Positions 35,200-44,800 of a DNA stretch of 64,000 bases are shown here, one piece after another. Position 1 is the first letter of the stretch; each line of letters opens with the position of its first letter. The stretch lies in the NCBI RefSeq assembly GCF_001894885.1, contig NZ_BCXB01000003.1:186001-250000 (forward strand), given 5' to 3'. The notes under the pieces are model-generated. The model saw only the letters and a list, made by a program, of their open reading frames with translations, was not told the origin of the DNA and did not search any database. The DNA is from Rhodococcus marinonascens NBRC 14363. Lineage in GTDB: Bacteria; Actinomycetota; Actinomycetes; Mycobacteriales; Mycobacteriaceae. The position numbers were made by a program, and so were the translations under genes.

Positions 35200-36867
35200 A
35201 TGACCGAAGATCGTGAAATCGTGCGAGGTACGCCGGTAGTTCCGGGTATCGCCTTTGCGCCCGTGATCTGGACGGCTCCGAGGCCTGAGGTCGTGCCCGG
35301 GATGCCCCGCATCGACGCATCGACGCGAGACGGTGAAAAGGTCCGCTTCGAGGAGGCAGCCGCTTTGGTCTCGCAGCGACTGCGTGATCGTGCGACGACG
35401 GTCTCCGGTGCCGCAGCCCAGGTATTGTTGGCCAATGCCACCATGGCGGTGGACCGCGGTTGGCTGGGGGCGGCGCAAAAACTGATTGCCGATGGAACCC
35501 CGGCGGAGGAAGCGGCGGTCGAGGCCACCGAACAGTTCGTCGCTCTGTTCACCAATATGGGTGGGCTGATGGCAGAGCGCGTGACCGATCTTCGCGACAT
35601 CCGGGATCGAGTCGTCTCCGAACTCCTGGGCCTTCCGGAACCTGGAATCCTGGTGCCAGCGACGCCGTCGATCCTCTGTGCCCAGGACCTGGCGCCTGCC
35701 GACACGGCGGGTCTCGATCCCGAAATGATCATCGGTCTCGTCACCGTCCTCGGTGGACCGACCAGTCACACCGCGATCATCGCGCGGCAACTGGGAATCC
35801 CGTGCGTCGTAGCGGTGCACGGCCTCGAGTCCGTGACTTCCGGTACGTCTGCCTTGCTCAACGGTGAGGCGGGCGAACTGGTGGTGGAACCGGACCCCGG
35901 CGAGGCCCGCGCAGCGGTGGAGCAGGGCCGCGCCGACCGGATGCGCATCCAGGCGTGGAACGGTCCGGGTCGCACGAGTGACGGCGTGTCGGTCTCCATC
36001 TTGGCCAACGTTCAGGATGGCGCAGGCGCGCGGTCGGCCGGTACCACCGCTGCCGAAGGTGTCGGACTGTTCCGCACCGAATTGTGCTTTCTGGACCGCG
36101 ATTCCGAGCCAAGCGTTGACGAGCAGGCCGAGATCTACAGTGAGGTGCTCGAGGCGTTCGCTGGGCGCAAGGTCGTGATTCGGACACTTGATGCAGGTTC
36201 GGACAAGCCACTTCTCTTTGCCCATCACGCCGACGAGGCGAACCCGGCACTCGGTGTTCGCGGCATCCGGATCGCGGCAGAGAACCCGGGCATCCTCAGC
36301 CGGCAGCTCGACGCCATCGCCATCGCGGCCAGGCAGACGAAGTCACAGCCCTGGGTGATGGCACCCATGATCGCGACCCCCTCTGAGGCGGAGTCCTTCG
36401 CAGCGCAGGTACGTGCTCGTGGCCTCGTGCCCGGCGTGATGGTGGAGGTCCCCTCCGCCGCACTCCTCGCGGACCGTCTCCTCGGGCACGTGGACTTCCT
36501 GTCCATCGGGACGAACGACCTCGCGCAATACACGATGGCCGCCGACCGGATGTCTTCCGATCTGGCGTCGTTCACCGACCCGTGGCAGCCTGCCGTGCTG
36601 GCGCTCGTGGCACGGACGGCGGGGGCAGGGATCGCCGTCGAAAAGCCTGTAGGCGTGTGCGGAGAGGCAGCAGCTGATCCATTGCTCGCCTGCGTGCTGA
36701 TCGGACTTGGTATCACTTCGCTGTCCTGTGCAGGTGCTGCCGTGTCGGCGGTCGGAGCGAAGATCGGGACGGTGTCGCTCGCCGACTGCCGTCGAGCGGC
36801 CGAAGACGTGCTCACGGCCGACGATCCGGCGCACGCGCGCGCCGCGGCCGCGCGCGTGTTGGAGTGA
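35200..36867 (+). CDS. ptsI: PTS enzyme I (phosphoenolpyruvate-protein phosphotransferase)
   Basis: The 555-residue general PTS component that takes phosphate from PEP and passes it to HPr. The active His190 lies in GGPTSHTAIIARQLGIPCVV. The PEP-binding barrel follows with GVGLFRTELCFLDR (about 286-299), FLSIGTNDLAQYTMAADR (about 430) and the Cys motif PVGVCGEAAADP (about 485). ATG 35200 follows AGGAGG. It is divergent from fruR. Confidence 0.96.
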   Translation: MTEDREIVRGTPVVPGIAFAPVIWTAPRPEVVPGMPRIDASTRDGEKVRFEEAAALVSQRLRDRATTVSGAAAQVLLANATMAVDRGWLGAAQKLIADGTPAEEAAVEATEQFVALFTNMGGLMAERVTDLRDIRDRVVSELLGLPEPGILVPATPSILCAQDLAPADTAGLDPEMIIGLVTVLGGPTSHTAIIARQLGIPCVVAVHGLESVTSGTSALLNGEAGELVVEPDPGEARAAVEQGRADRMRIQAWNGPGRTSDGVSVSILANVQDGAGARSAGTTAAEGVGLFRTELCFLDRDSEPSVDEQAEIYSEVLEAFAGRKVVIRTLDAGSDKPLLFAHHADEANPALGVRGIRIAAENPGILSRQLDAIAIAARQTKSQPWVMAPMIATPSEAESFAAQVRARGLVPGVMVEVPSAALLADRLLGHVDFLSIGTNDLAQYTMAADRMSSDLASFTDPWQPAVLALVARTAGAGIAVEKPVGVCGEAAADPLLACVLIGLGITSLSCAGAAVSAVGAKIGTVSLADCRRAAEDVLTADDPAHARAAAARVLE

Positions 36868-36937
36868 TCCACCCCCGCTGACCGGGTCCGGTCCGGATTC
36901 ACCGAACTCCGAACCTTCCCCCTAGTATTGGCGAACT

Positions 36938-38278
36938 GTGACGATAGAAAACGACGCTTCCCGCCGCAAGGGCGACTCGCAGAGCACCGATGGAACCACT
37001 GACCAGACCACCCCCACCAAGGCTTTCGGATGGACGGTGCACGGCGACGGCCGACGGATCACCGAGGGCGAGGTGGTTGCCCCCGGAGAGCGTCTGACCT
37101 GGCCGCGCACCATCGGAATCGGCATGCAGCACGTCATTGCGATGTTCGGGGCGACCCTGCTCGTACCGACCATCACCGGGTTCCCGGTCACGACCACGCT
37201 GCTGTTCTCCGGCATCGGCACCGCGCTGTTCCTGCTGATTACCCGTGGCCGAATCCCCAGCTACCTCGGATCCTCGTTCGCCTTTATCGCGCCGCTCACG
37301 GCTTCGCAAGGGTCGGGTGCCGCAGCGCAACTCGGTGGCGTGGTCGCGGCGGGCGTGCTGCTGCTTCTGGTGGGTGTGGCGGTGAAGCTTACCGGCTCGC
37401 GGGTCATCGATGCCTGCATGCCGCCCGTCGTGACAGGTGCCGTAGTCGCGCTGATCGGTCTCAATCTCGCGCCCACGGCGGTGGATTCGTTTCAATCGCA
37501 GCCGCTGATCGCGGGTGTGACGCTCCTGTCGATCCTGCTCGTGACGGTCCTCGGCCCGGGACTACTGGGGCGCCTCGGCATTCTGGTTGGTGTTGCGGTC
37601 GGGTGGGTGTTCGCTGCTGTGATCGGCGGACTCGCCGACGAACGCGTGACGGCACTGCGGGACGCGGCCTGGTTCGGAGTGCCCGAACTGCGGGGGCCGA
37701 CGTTCGAATGGTCGGTGATCGCCCTGACTCTGCCGGTGGTGATCGTGCTGGTCGCGGAGAACGTCGGCCACGTCAAGGCGGTGTCCGCGCTGACCGGGCG
37801 TTCGCTCGACGACGTCGCCGGTAACGCGCTCGTTGCGGACGGCCTGGCTACCACCCTCGCAGGTTTCGGCGGCGGATCCGGAACCACCACGTACGCGGAG
37901 AACATCGGAGTCATGGCCGCGACGCGCGTCTACTCCACTGCCGCATACTGGGTCGCGGCCGCGACCGCAGTGGTTCTGGCGTTCTCGCCGAAATTCGGTG
38001 CCCTCGTGTTCACGGTGCCGAGCGGTGTGATCGGCGGCGCCACCCTCGTGCTGTACGGACTGATCGGTGTGCTCGGCGTGCGGATCTGGATGGATGCGGG
38101 GGTGGACTTCACCGACCCGGTGAACTTGACCGTGGGCGCTGCGGCGCTGGTCGCGGGCATCGGGGACCTCACACTGGCCATCGGGTCCGTGGAACTGGGT
38201 GGGATCGCGTGGGGATCGGTGGGTATTCTCGTCGCGTACCCGGTCATGCGCTCGCTCGCGAGGTTCCGCAAGGCCTGA
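36938..38278 (+). CDS. uraA: NCS2 family uracil/xanthine permease
   Basis: A 446-residue proton-coupled nucleobase transporter with about 12-14 helices. The NCS2 signature region is clear: MQHVIAMFGATLLVP (residues about 65-80), SYLGSSFAFIAPL, and VAENVGHVKAVSAL followed by GGGSGTTTYAENIGVMAATRVYS (about 310-335). Uracil is the likely substrate (QH and NIG motifs), but specificity within the family is not certain. GTG 36938 is the start; TAGTAT about 14 bases upstream of it may be a -10 box of a near-leaderless message. The N-terminal 45 residues are hydrophilic. Confidence 0.9.
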   Translation: MTIENDASRRKGDSQSTDGTTDQTTPTKAFGWTVHGDGRRITEGEVVAPGERLTWPRTIGIGMQHVIAMFGATLLVPTITGFPVTTTLLFSGIGTALFLLITRGRIPSYLGSSFAFIAPLTASQGSGAAAQLGGVVAAGVLLLLVGVAVKLTGSRVIDACMPPVVTGAVVALIGLNLAPTAVDSFQSQPLIAGVTLLSILLVTVLGPGLLGRLGILVGVAVGWVFAAVIGGLADERVTALRDAAWFGVPELRGPTFEWSVIALTLPVVIVLVAENVGHVKAVSALTGRSLDDVAGNALVADGLATTLAGFGGGSGTTTYAENIGVMAATRVYSTAAYWVAAATAVVLAFSPKFGALVFTVPSGVIGGATLVLYGLIGVLGVRIWMDAGVDFTDPVNLTVGAAALVAGIGDLTLAIGSVELGGIAWGSVGILVAYPVMRSLARFRKA

Positions 38279-38388
38279 CACCGTGTCCGGGAGTCACGAA
38301 TCCAGATCGTCTGAGTCATTCACCACACCGTTCCGCACCTCTAACGTTGAAGGTGACGGACCGAGATAGTTGACATGAGGAGCCCGGC

Positions 38389-39531
38389 GTGGAGCGCACC
38401 CTGTTCGAACCGGAACACGAACTGTTCCGTGAGTCGTACCGAAAGTTTCTCGCACAGTACGCCGAGCCGAACCACGCCAAGTGGGAAGAACAAAACATCG
38501 TCGACCGCAGCCTGTGGATCGAGGCCGGCAAGCAGGGCTTCCTCGGTACGGCGGTGCCGGAGGAATTCGGTGGCGGCGGAGTACGTGACTTCCGGTACAA
38601 CGCAATCGTCACCGAGGAGAACACCCGCGGCGGATACAGTGGCATCGGGTTCACGCTGCACAACGACGTCGTGGCGCCCTACCTGCTCGACCTGTGCAAC
38701 GACGAGCAGAAGCAGCGCTGGTTGCCGGGCTTCTCCTCAGGTGAGTTGATCACCGCGATCGCGATGACCGAACCGGGCACCGGCAGCGACCTGCAGGGCA
38801 TCAAGACGCGCGCGGTGCGCGACGGTGACGACTGGGTTCTCAACGGCTCCAAGACCTTCATCACGAACGGCATCAATGCAGACCTCGTGATCGTCGTCGC
38901 GTGTACCGATCCGGACAAGGGTGCGCAGGGATTCAGTCTCCTCGTCGTCGAACGGGGCATGCTGGGCTTCGAACGTGGCCGCAATCTCGACAAGATCGGG
39001 ATGAAGGCGCAGGACACGGCCGAACTGAGCTTCACCGATGTCCGTGTCCCGGGCGCCAACCTCCTCGGCGAGGAAGGAAGGGGCTTCCTCTATCTGATGA
39101 AGAACCTCCCGCAGGAGCGGCTGTCGATCGCCGTCGTGGCCGCGGCAGCGATGGAGTCGGCGCTGGATATGACCATCCAGTACTGCCGTGACCGGAAGGC
39201 TTTCGGCAAGTCGATCGGCAGCTTTCAGAACACCCGGTTCGTGCTCGCCGAACTTGCCACCGAGACGACGGCGGTCCGTGTCCTCGTCGACAAGTTCATC
39301 GAGATGCTCAATGACGAAAAATTGTCGGTGCAGGAAGCCGCCATGGCGAAGTGGTGGACCACCGAGGCGCAGGTCCGGTTGATCGACCGGTGCCTGCAAC
39401 TCCACGGTGGCTACGGCTACATGAAGGAATACCCGATCGCCAAGGCATACATGGACTCTCGTGTACAGACCATTTACGGCGGTACAACGGAGATCATGAA
39501 GGAGATTATCGGTCGCGGCCTCAATCTCTGA
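38389..39531 (+). CDS. fadE20: Acyl-CoA dehydrogenase, long-chain type
   Basis: An FAD-dependent dehydrogenase for the first step of fatty acyl-CoA beta-oxidation, 380 residues. The substrate and FAD region AIAMTEPGTGSDLQGIKT and the C-terminal LHGGYGYMKEYPIAKAYMD are typical. The C-terminal motif is YGGTTEIMKEIIGR, with Gly at the place of the MCAD catalytic Glu. By analogy with LCAD and isovaleryl-CoA dehydrogenase, the base is probably Glu243 in LPQERLSIA. It is the positional match of fadE20 (Rv2724c). GTG 38389 is the start. Confidence 0.93.
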   Translation: MERTLFEPEHELFRESYRKFLAQYAEPNHAKWEEQNIVDRSLWIEAGKQGFLGTAVPEEFGGGGVRDFRYNAIVTEENTRGGYSGIGFTLHNDVVAPYLLDLCNDEQKQRWLPGFSSGELITAIAMTEPGTGSDLQGIKTRAVRDGDDWVLNGSKTFITNGINADLVIVVACTDPDKGAQGFSLLVVERGMLGFERGRNLDKIGMKAQDTAELSFTDVRVPGANLLGEEGRGFLYLMKNLPQERLSIAVVAAAAMESALDMTIQYCRDRKAFGKSIGSFQNTRFVLAELATETTAVRVLVDKFIEMLNDEKLSVQEAAMAKWWTTEAQVRLIDRCLQLHGGYGYMKEYPIAKAYMDSRVQTIYGGTTEIMKEIIGRGLNL

Positions 39532-39564
39532 GGTGAGACATGCCGGATTTGCCGAGGCGAATCG

Positions 39565-40296
39565 CTAGATTTTGCGCATGACCGTTACGACCTTGCCGAG
39601 AATGGCGGCATTGTTACCGGAGATCGGCTCGAACAGTGGATTGTGCGGCGTCAGCCAGACTTCGTTCTTCGTGCGCTTGAATGTCTTGACCGTGGCCTCG
39701 CCGTCGATCATCGCGGCGACGATGTCGCCGTTCTCCGCCACGTTCTGCTGACGGACCACCACCCAATCGCCGTCGCAGATCGCAGCGTCGATCATGGACT
39801 CGCCCACCACCTTCAGGAGGAACAGCGAACCCTGACCTACGAGCTCACGCGGAAGAGGGAAGACGTCCTCGATGGCCTCCTCAGCCAGGATCGGACCGCC
39901 GGCGGCGATGCGGCCGAGGACGGGGACGAATGTGGGTTCTGGATGCGAGACGTCCTCCGTGCCGGATGCGACGGTGGCAGGACCGACCCTGACGGCCGAG
40001 CTGGCCGCGACGCCCGCTGCTGCCTCGTCGAGGCTGCGTATATCTACCGCGCGCGGACGATTGGGGTCTCGTCGGAGGACGCCCTTCCTCTCGAGCGTGC
40101 GGAGTTGGTGGGCGACAGAGGACGTGGACGTCAGACCGACGGCGTCGCCGATCTCCCGGATACTCGGCGGGTAGCCACGCTCGTTCACCGACATGCGGAT
40201 CACCTCGAGGACGCGGCGCTGCCGGTCGGTCAACCCGACGGCGGAGCCACCGCTCACGCGTGGAGCGGAACCGTCGGTCGAGCTGTCGTCCGTCAT
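39565..40296 (-). CDS. lexA: SOS response repressor LexA
   Basis: A 243-residue repressor of DNA-damage genes. The winged helix covers about 20-85 ([11 protein letters not shown] and the recognition stretch [16 protein letters not shown]). The self-cleavage site is Ala132-Gly133 in RIAAGGPI, and the catalytic dyad is Ser167 (GESM) and Lys204 (ATVKTFKR). A 20-residue hydrophilic N-terminal extension is typical of mycolata. It is divergent from chiZ, and the shared intergenic region carries a perfect LexA box. Confidence 0.97.
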   Translation of the reverse strand: MTDDSSTDGSAPRVSGGSAVGLTDRQRRVLEVIRMSVNERGYPPSIREIGDAVGLTSTSSVAHQLRTLERKGVLRRDPNRPRAVDIRSLDEAAAGVAASSAVRVGPATVASGTEDVSHPEPTFVPVLGRIAAGGPILAEEAIEDVFPLPRELVGQGSLFLLKVVGESMIDAAICDGDWVVVRQQNVAENGDIVAAMIDGEATVKTFKRTKNEVWLTPHNPLFEPISGNNAAILGKVVTVMRKI

Positions 40297-40475
40297 GGCG
40301 AGGTGCCTCCGTCTGTATGTGAATGTTTTCCGTGTGTGTCGATTTTCCCGGTGTGGGTCTCGTGTGACTGCTGTGCCGGGTGACTCGAATCTATCCCGCT
40401 TTCGTCAGAGTTTCAAACGTTTGTTCGACACGGGTCGCGAGAAGTGGAGACATTGTCGGGGTGTCATGGTAAGAA

Positions 40476-40491
40476 TCGAACATGTGTTCTT
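40476..40491. promoter_or_regulatory. SOS box (LexA site) between lexA and chiZ
   Basis: GAAC-ATGT-GTTC at 40478-40489 is a perfect LexA consensus site. It is 180 bp from the lexA start and 128 bp from chiZ, and could serve LexA autoregulation and SOS induction of chiZ, as described for Rv2719c. Confidence 0.88.
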
Positions 40492-40501
40492 TCGAACGCA
40501 T

Positions 40502-40584
40502 GATCGAATGCCTGGCATGATCGAACACTGGGCGGGATCGAACACCGGGCGGGATCGGAAGCCTGGTGGATCGGAAGCCTGGTG
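40502..40584 (+). repeat. 16-17-bp tandem repeat upstream of chiZ
   Basis: Five units begin GATCG(A/G)A: 40502, 40519 and 40536 (17 bp each), then 40553 and 40569 (16 bp, identical to each other). A truncated sixth GATCG follows at 40585. The block lies between the LexA box and the chiZ Shine-Dalgarno, so copy number would alter the 5' leader length. Confidence 0.88.
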
Positions 40585-40616
40585 GATCGTGACGGAAACG
40601 AGCAGCGGAGGTACGG

Positions 40617-41132
40617 ATGGGCAACGCAGTTCTCGACCGACAGTCAGTTCTCGACCGGCAGTCAGTTCCCCGCCGGCTCGCGCTCGTCCGAGGTGTCGTG
40701 CGGCCGCGAGCCGCAAGGACGTACCGGACCGAGCCTCGCCGCCACGCCGGCGATGGTGACCTCCGGCGTCCGGATTCTGGCGCCGTCTCGTATCGGTCTA
40801 CTCGGGCCCGCGTCTCCCGCGCTGATCATGCGTGCGAAGAGGCTGAGGTCGGCTGGCGGATGGTGCTGGCGAGCGTCGTCATTACGGCGGGAGTGCTGTG
40901 CGGCCTCGTCGGCGTGGCTCAACTCGCTACGACGGGCAGCATCGGCGGAGCAGTCGTCACGCAGGTAGTTCAGGTGCAGACGGGAGAGAGCCTGGCTGCT
41001 ATCGCGAAGCGCGTTTCGCCGGGATTTCCGGTGGCTGTGGTCATCGATCGCATCATGGAACTCAATGCGATGTCGAATTCGGTGTTGCGTCCAGGCCAGA
41101 GCCTGATCGTCCCGTCGTCGATCACCCTGTGA
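40617..41132 (+). CDS. chiZ: SOS-induced LysM cell-division inhibitor / wall hydrolase, ChiZ-like
   Basis: A 171-residue protein matching Rv2719c (ChiZ), which M. tuberculosis makes under DNA damage to delay division. A long Arg-rich cytoplasmic N-terminus (about 1-78) is followed by one membrane helix (MVLASVVITAGVLCGLVGVA, about 82-101) and an extracellular LysM domain (QVQTGESLAAIAKRV to LRPGQSLIVPSS, about 120-167). GGAGGT at 40607-40612 precedes ATG 40617. The repeated VLDRQSV near the start mirrors a short DNA duplication. Confidence 0.87.
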   Translation: MGNAVLDRQSVLDRQSVPRRLALVRGVVRPRAARTYRTEPRRHAGDGDLRRPDSGAVSYRSTRARVSRADHACEEAEVGWRMVLASVVITAGVLCGLVGVAQLATTGSIGGAVVTQVVQVQTGESLAAIAKRVSPGFPVAVVIDRIMELNAMSNSVLRPGQSLIVPSSITL

Positions 41133-41312
41133 CGGGCGCCGCTCTGCATGACTGTCACATCGAGCGGACGGGTAGTCTCGGATGCTGTCAGTTCCACCAC
41201 TTCGTGTGGTCGCTTCGAGATCGTGCATCCGTTGAGTGAACCGGTGTTTGTCGGTTTGCAACCGGGGGAGGCGAATTGTTGCGGCCACGACGGCTACGAC
41301 GAAGGAATCGCC

Positions 41313-41777
41313 ATGCACTGCCCGTTCTGCCGGCACCCGGATTCACGTGTAGTCGATTCACGAGAAGCAGACGAGGGACAGGCCATTCGCCGTCGCCGGT
41401 CGTGTCCTGAGTGTGGTCGCCGATTTACCACCGTCGAGACCGCAGTCCTGTCGGTCGTGAAACGCAGTGGTGTCACCGAACCGTTCAGTCGGGAGAAGGT
41501 GGTGAGGGGTGTGCGCCGCGCCTGCCAGGGGCGTCAGGTCGACAACGATGCCCTGAATCTCCTTGCCCAGCAGGTCGAAGATGCCGTGCGGGCGTCGGGG
41601 TCAGCAGAGATCCCGAGCAATGAGGTCGGTCTGGCAATTCTGGGTCCGCTCAGGGATCTGGACGAAGTGGCGTACCTGCGGTTCGCTTCGGTGTACCGGT
41701 CGTTCAGCTCCGCAGAGGACTTCGCTCGTGAGATCAAAGAGCTACGTGCACAAAGGGAATCCAGCGACGACGCCTGA
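41313..41777 (+). CDS. nrdR: Transcriptional repressor NrdR
   Basis: A 154-residue zinc-ribbon/ATP-cone repressor of ribonucleotide reductase genes that senses dNTP/ATP. The zinc ribbon is CPFC with CPEC (residues 3-34), followed by RRFTTVET and the ATP-cone [24 protein letters not shown] (about 47-70). ATG 41313 follows GAAGGA. It is downstream of chiZ across 180 bp without an obvious element. Confidence 0.96.
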   Translation: MHCPFCRHPDSRVVDSREADEGQAIRRRRSCPECGRRFTTVETAVLSVVKRSGVTEPFSREKVVRGVRRACQGRQVDNDALNLLAQQVEDAVRASGSAEIPSNEVGLAILGPLRDLDEVAYLRFASVYRSFSSAEDFAREIKELRAQRESSDDA

Positions 41778-41787
41778 ATCCGGTACG

Positions 41788-41834
41788 GCGCGTCAGCGCA
41801 CCTTCCCCATAGTCCTGCGCGTCAGCGCACCTTC
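41788..41834. repeat. 18-bp direct repeat at the hrpA 3' end
   Basis: GCGCGTCAGCGCACCTTC occurs at 41788-41805 and 41817-41834 (29-bp period). The second copy is the last codons and stop of hrpA, and each contains the hairpin GCGC-GTCA-GCGC. It looks like a duplicated gene end between the convergent nrdR and hrpA, possibly a double terminator. Confidence 0.85.
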
Positions 41835-44800
41835 TCTATGGAATTGAGGACTCGCTTCTCTGAGACTGCGATCGGAGTTCCGAGACTCTGAGCGAACAGG
41901 CTTACCCGCAGTTCCTCTATCATCCAGTGAATCGCGTCGACCTCGGCCGAGTAGTGTCGCTCTTCCGGCAATGCCGAAAGTAGACGTTCGTACCCGGCGT
42001 ACACACGATCGAGGACGTTCATTCCCTTCTGGTCACGGGGTGCGCTCCCAGGCAGGGCTTCGAGGCGTGCGGTCGCGGCGGCGAGATAGCGGGGTAGTTC
42101 ACGGAGTCGGGCCGCGCCGAGGTCGGCAACGAAGCCGGGGAAGAGCAAGGACTGTCGCTGTTCGCCTACGTCGTCGGCAGCTTCGCCGCCGGTGCTCTCC
42201 AGGACCACTGCGAGACGGTGATCCGCTTCCAGAATCGGCGATACCAGTCGGAGCAGCACCGCCACGCTGCGTGCCATCTCCGCTCGTGCCGCGGTCACCA
42301 GGGTGTCGAACTCCTGCGGTGTGCGCACCGCCGCACCGCGTGCGGAGATCAACTGGTTTGCCACTGCGTTGCGGCAGTCGTCGATCAGTGCGTCGAGGCT
42401 TCCGTCGGGGTTTTGCCCCAGTGCGAGTCTCTGTGCGTTGCTTAGACCGGACGTGACGGTTTTTGGCTGCGTGGGCACAGCAGCGAGGAGCAGTTGTCGC
42501 GTGCCCGCGCGCATGGCTGCGCGTTGAGCAGCGGGCGTGCTGAGGACGCGCACGGCGACGCCGTCGCCCTCCGGGACCAGCGCGGGGTAGCCGGTGACCC
42601 TCTGCCCGCCGAGTTCTCGGGTCACGGTGGATTCGAGTGAGCCGAGGGTGGTGGGGGTCCAGGTGAGTGCGGGCGGCCGCTCCGAATTCGATGCCGCCCG
42701 CGCGACTTCCACCTGCACTCGGGGAGCGAGGGACTTCCGTAGCGAGGTGAGGTCTTTGCCCCGGCCCAGGACGGCACCCTTCTCGTCCACAACGACGAAC
42801 GTCATCCGGAGGTGGTCGGGCAGTGCGGTGGAATCGAAGTTCTGGGGGTCTATGCGGCAGCCCCCGAGTCGCGACAACTCGCGTGCAATCGCCGTGACGA
42901 GTGGTTCGGATCGCGGTGTGACGGCTGCCAACGCGGCGGCCGCGAAGTCGGGAGCCGGAACCACCTGTCGTCGAAGGGTCTTCGGTAGCGTCTTGATGAG
43001 CGCGGTGACCAACTCGACCCTCATACCGGGGACGAGCCAGTCGAAGCCCACCGGACGCAGACTCGACAGCAGGGCGATCGGGATGTGTGCTGTGACGCCA
43101 TCCTCCTCGTTGCCGGGTTCGAACTGGTAGGTGAGCGGGAACTGCATGCCGCCCTGACGCCACGCGTCGGGGTATTCGCCGCCGAGGACCGCAGCGGACT
43201 CGGCGTTGACGACGGTCGACTGGGTGAACGTGAGCAGGTCGGGTGTGGCGCGCCGCGCGACCTTCCACCAGGAGTCGAAATGGCGCGCCGACACGGCTTC
43301 CGGGCCGACGCGTTGATCGTAGAAGTCGTAGAGGGTGTCGTCGTCGACGAGGATGTCGCGCCTGCGGGCGCGGTGCTCGAGTTCTTCGACGTCCTCGAGA
43401 AGGGCCCGGTTGGCGTGGAAGAACTTGTGCTGAGTCTGCCATTCACCCTGGACCAGTGCGTGGCGGATGAACAGTTCCCGGGACATCTCGGGGTCGATGG
43501 TGCTGTAGTTGACGGCGCGCCGAGCGACGAGTGGGATCCCATACAGCGTCACCCGTTCCCAGGCGGCTGCGGAACCTCGCTTGGACGACCAGTGTGGTTC
43601 GGAGTACGTGCGTTTCACAAGATGTGGGGCAAGTTTCTCGGCCCACTCGGGTTCGATCCGGGCGGACATCCGCGCCCACAGTCGTGACGTCTCGACCAGT
43701 TCCGCAGCCATCACCCATCGTGGTGGGTTCTTGAACAGGCCTGACCCCGGAAAGATCGCGAACCGACTTCCGCGGGCGCCGAGGAAGTCGCGCTTGTCGC
43801 CCTCGCGAAGCCCGATGTGCGACAACAGTCCTGCCAGCACGGACTGATGGATTGCGCCCGTCGCAACGGTGGCGCCGTTGGTCTCCCAGCCGAGTCCGCG
43901 GGTGATCTGACGGAGTTGTCCGTGCAGGTCCTGCCATTCGCGGATGCGTAGCCAGTGCAGAAACTCGCTTCGGCACATCTTGCGGAACTGGTTGGACGAC
44001 AGCTCGTTCCGCTGCTCGCGAAGGTACTTCCACAGCTGGAGATAGGCGAGGAAATCGGAGTTCTCCACGTTGAACCGGGCGTGTTTCTCGTCGGCAGCCT
44101 GCGCGAACTCGGCCGGACGTTCCCGCACGTCCTGAATGGAGAGGGCGGACACGATCACGAGCATCTCGGACAGGCACCCGTTCCGGTGTGCCTCGACGAG
44201 CATCCGGGCCATTCGTGGATCGACCGGTATCTGAGCCAGTTCGCGACCGACCGGGGTGAGGACGGGCAGTTCGCTCTTGGTGTTGTGCTCGATCGCTCCG
44301 AGTTCCTCGAGCAGACCGATACCGTCGCGGACGGCCCGCGGGTCGGGTGGCGCGACGAAGGGGAAGGCGGCAATGTCGCCAAGGCCGAGCGCCGTCATCT
44401 GAAGAATGACGGACGCGAGGTTGGTGCGCAGGATCTCCGGTTCGGTGAACGCGGGCCGGGCCTCGAAGTCTTCTTCCGAGTACAGCCGTATGCAGATGCC
44501 GTCGGCGACACGGCCGCAACGGCCGGAGCGCTGGCGGGCGGAAGCCTGGGAGATCGGTTCGATCGGCAGGCGCTGCACCTTCGTGCGCACCGAGTATCGG
44601 GAGATTCGTGCAGTACCGGGGTCGACGACATATCTGATGCCGGGCACGGTGAGGGACGTCTCGGCGACGTTCGTCGACAGCACCACCCGGCGCCCGGTGT
44701 GGGGCGTGAAGACTTTGTGCTGCTCCGCCGCCGATAGACGCGCGTACAGGGGGACGATCTCGGTTCCCCGCAGCCTCCGGTCGCGCAAGGCGTCGGCGGT

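Larger units (their letters stand above)
40297..40616. other. 320-bp lexA-chiZ control region
   Basis: This divergent gap holds a LexA box (40476-40491), a weaker PafBC-like element (TTGTCGGGG at 40453-40461, then TAAGAAT at 40470-40476), and a block of 16-17-bp tandem repeats (40502-40584). The first 130 bases next to lexA show no further element that I can name. Confidence 0.75.
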
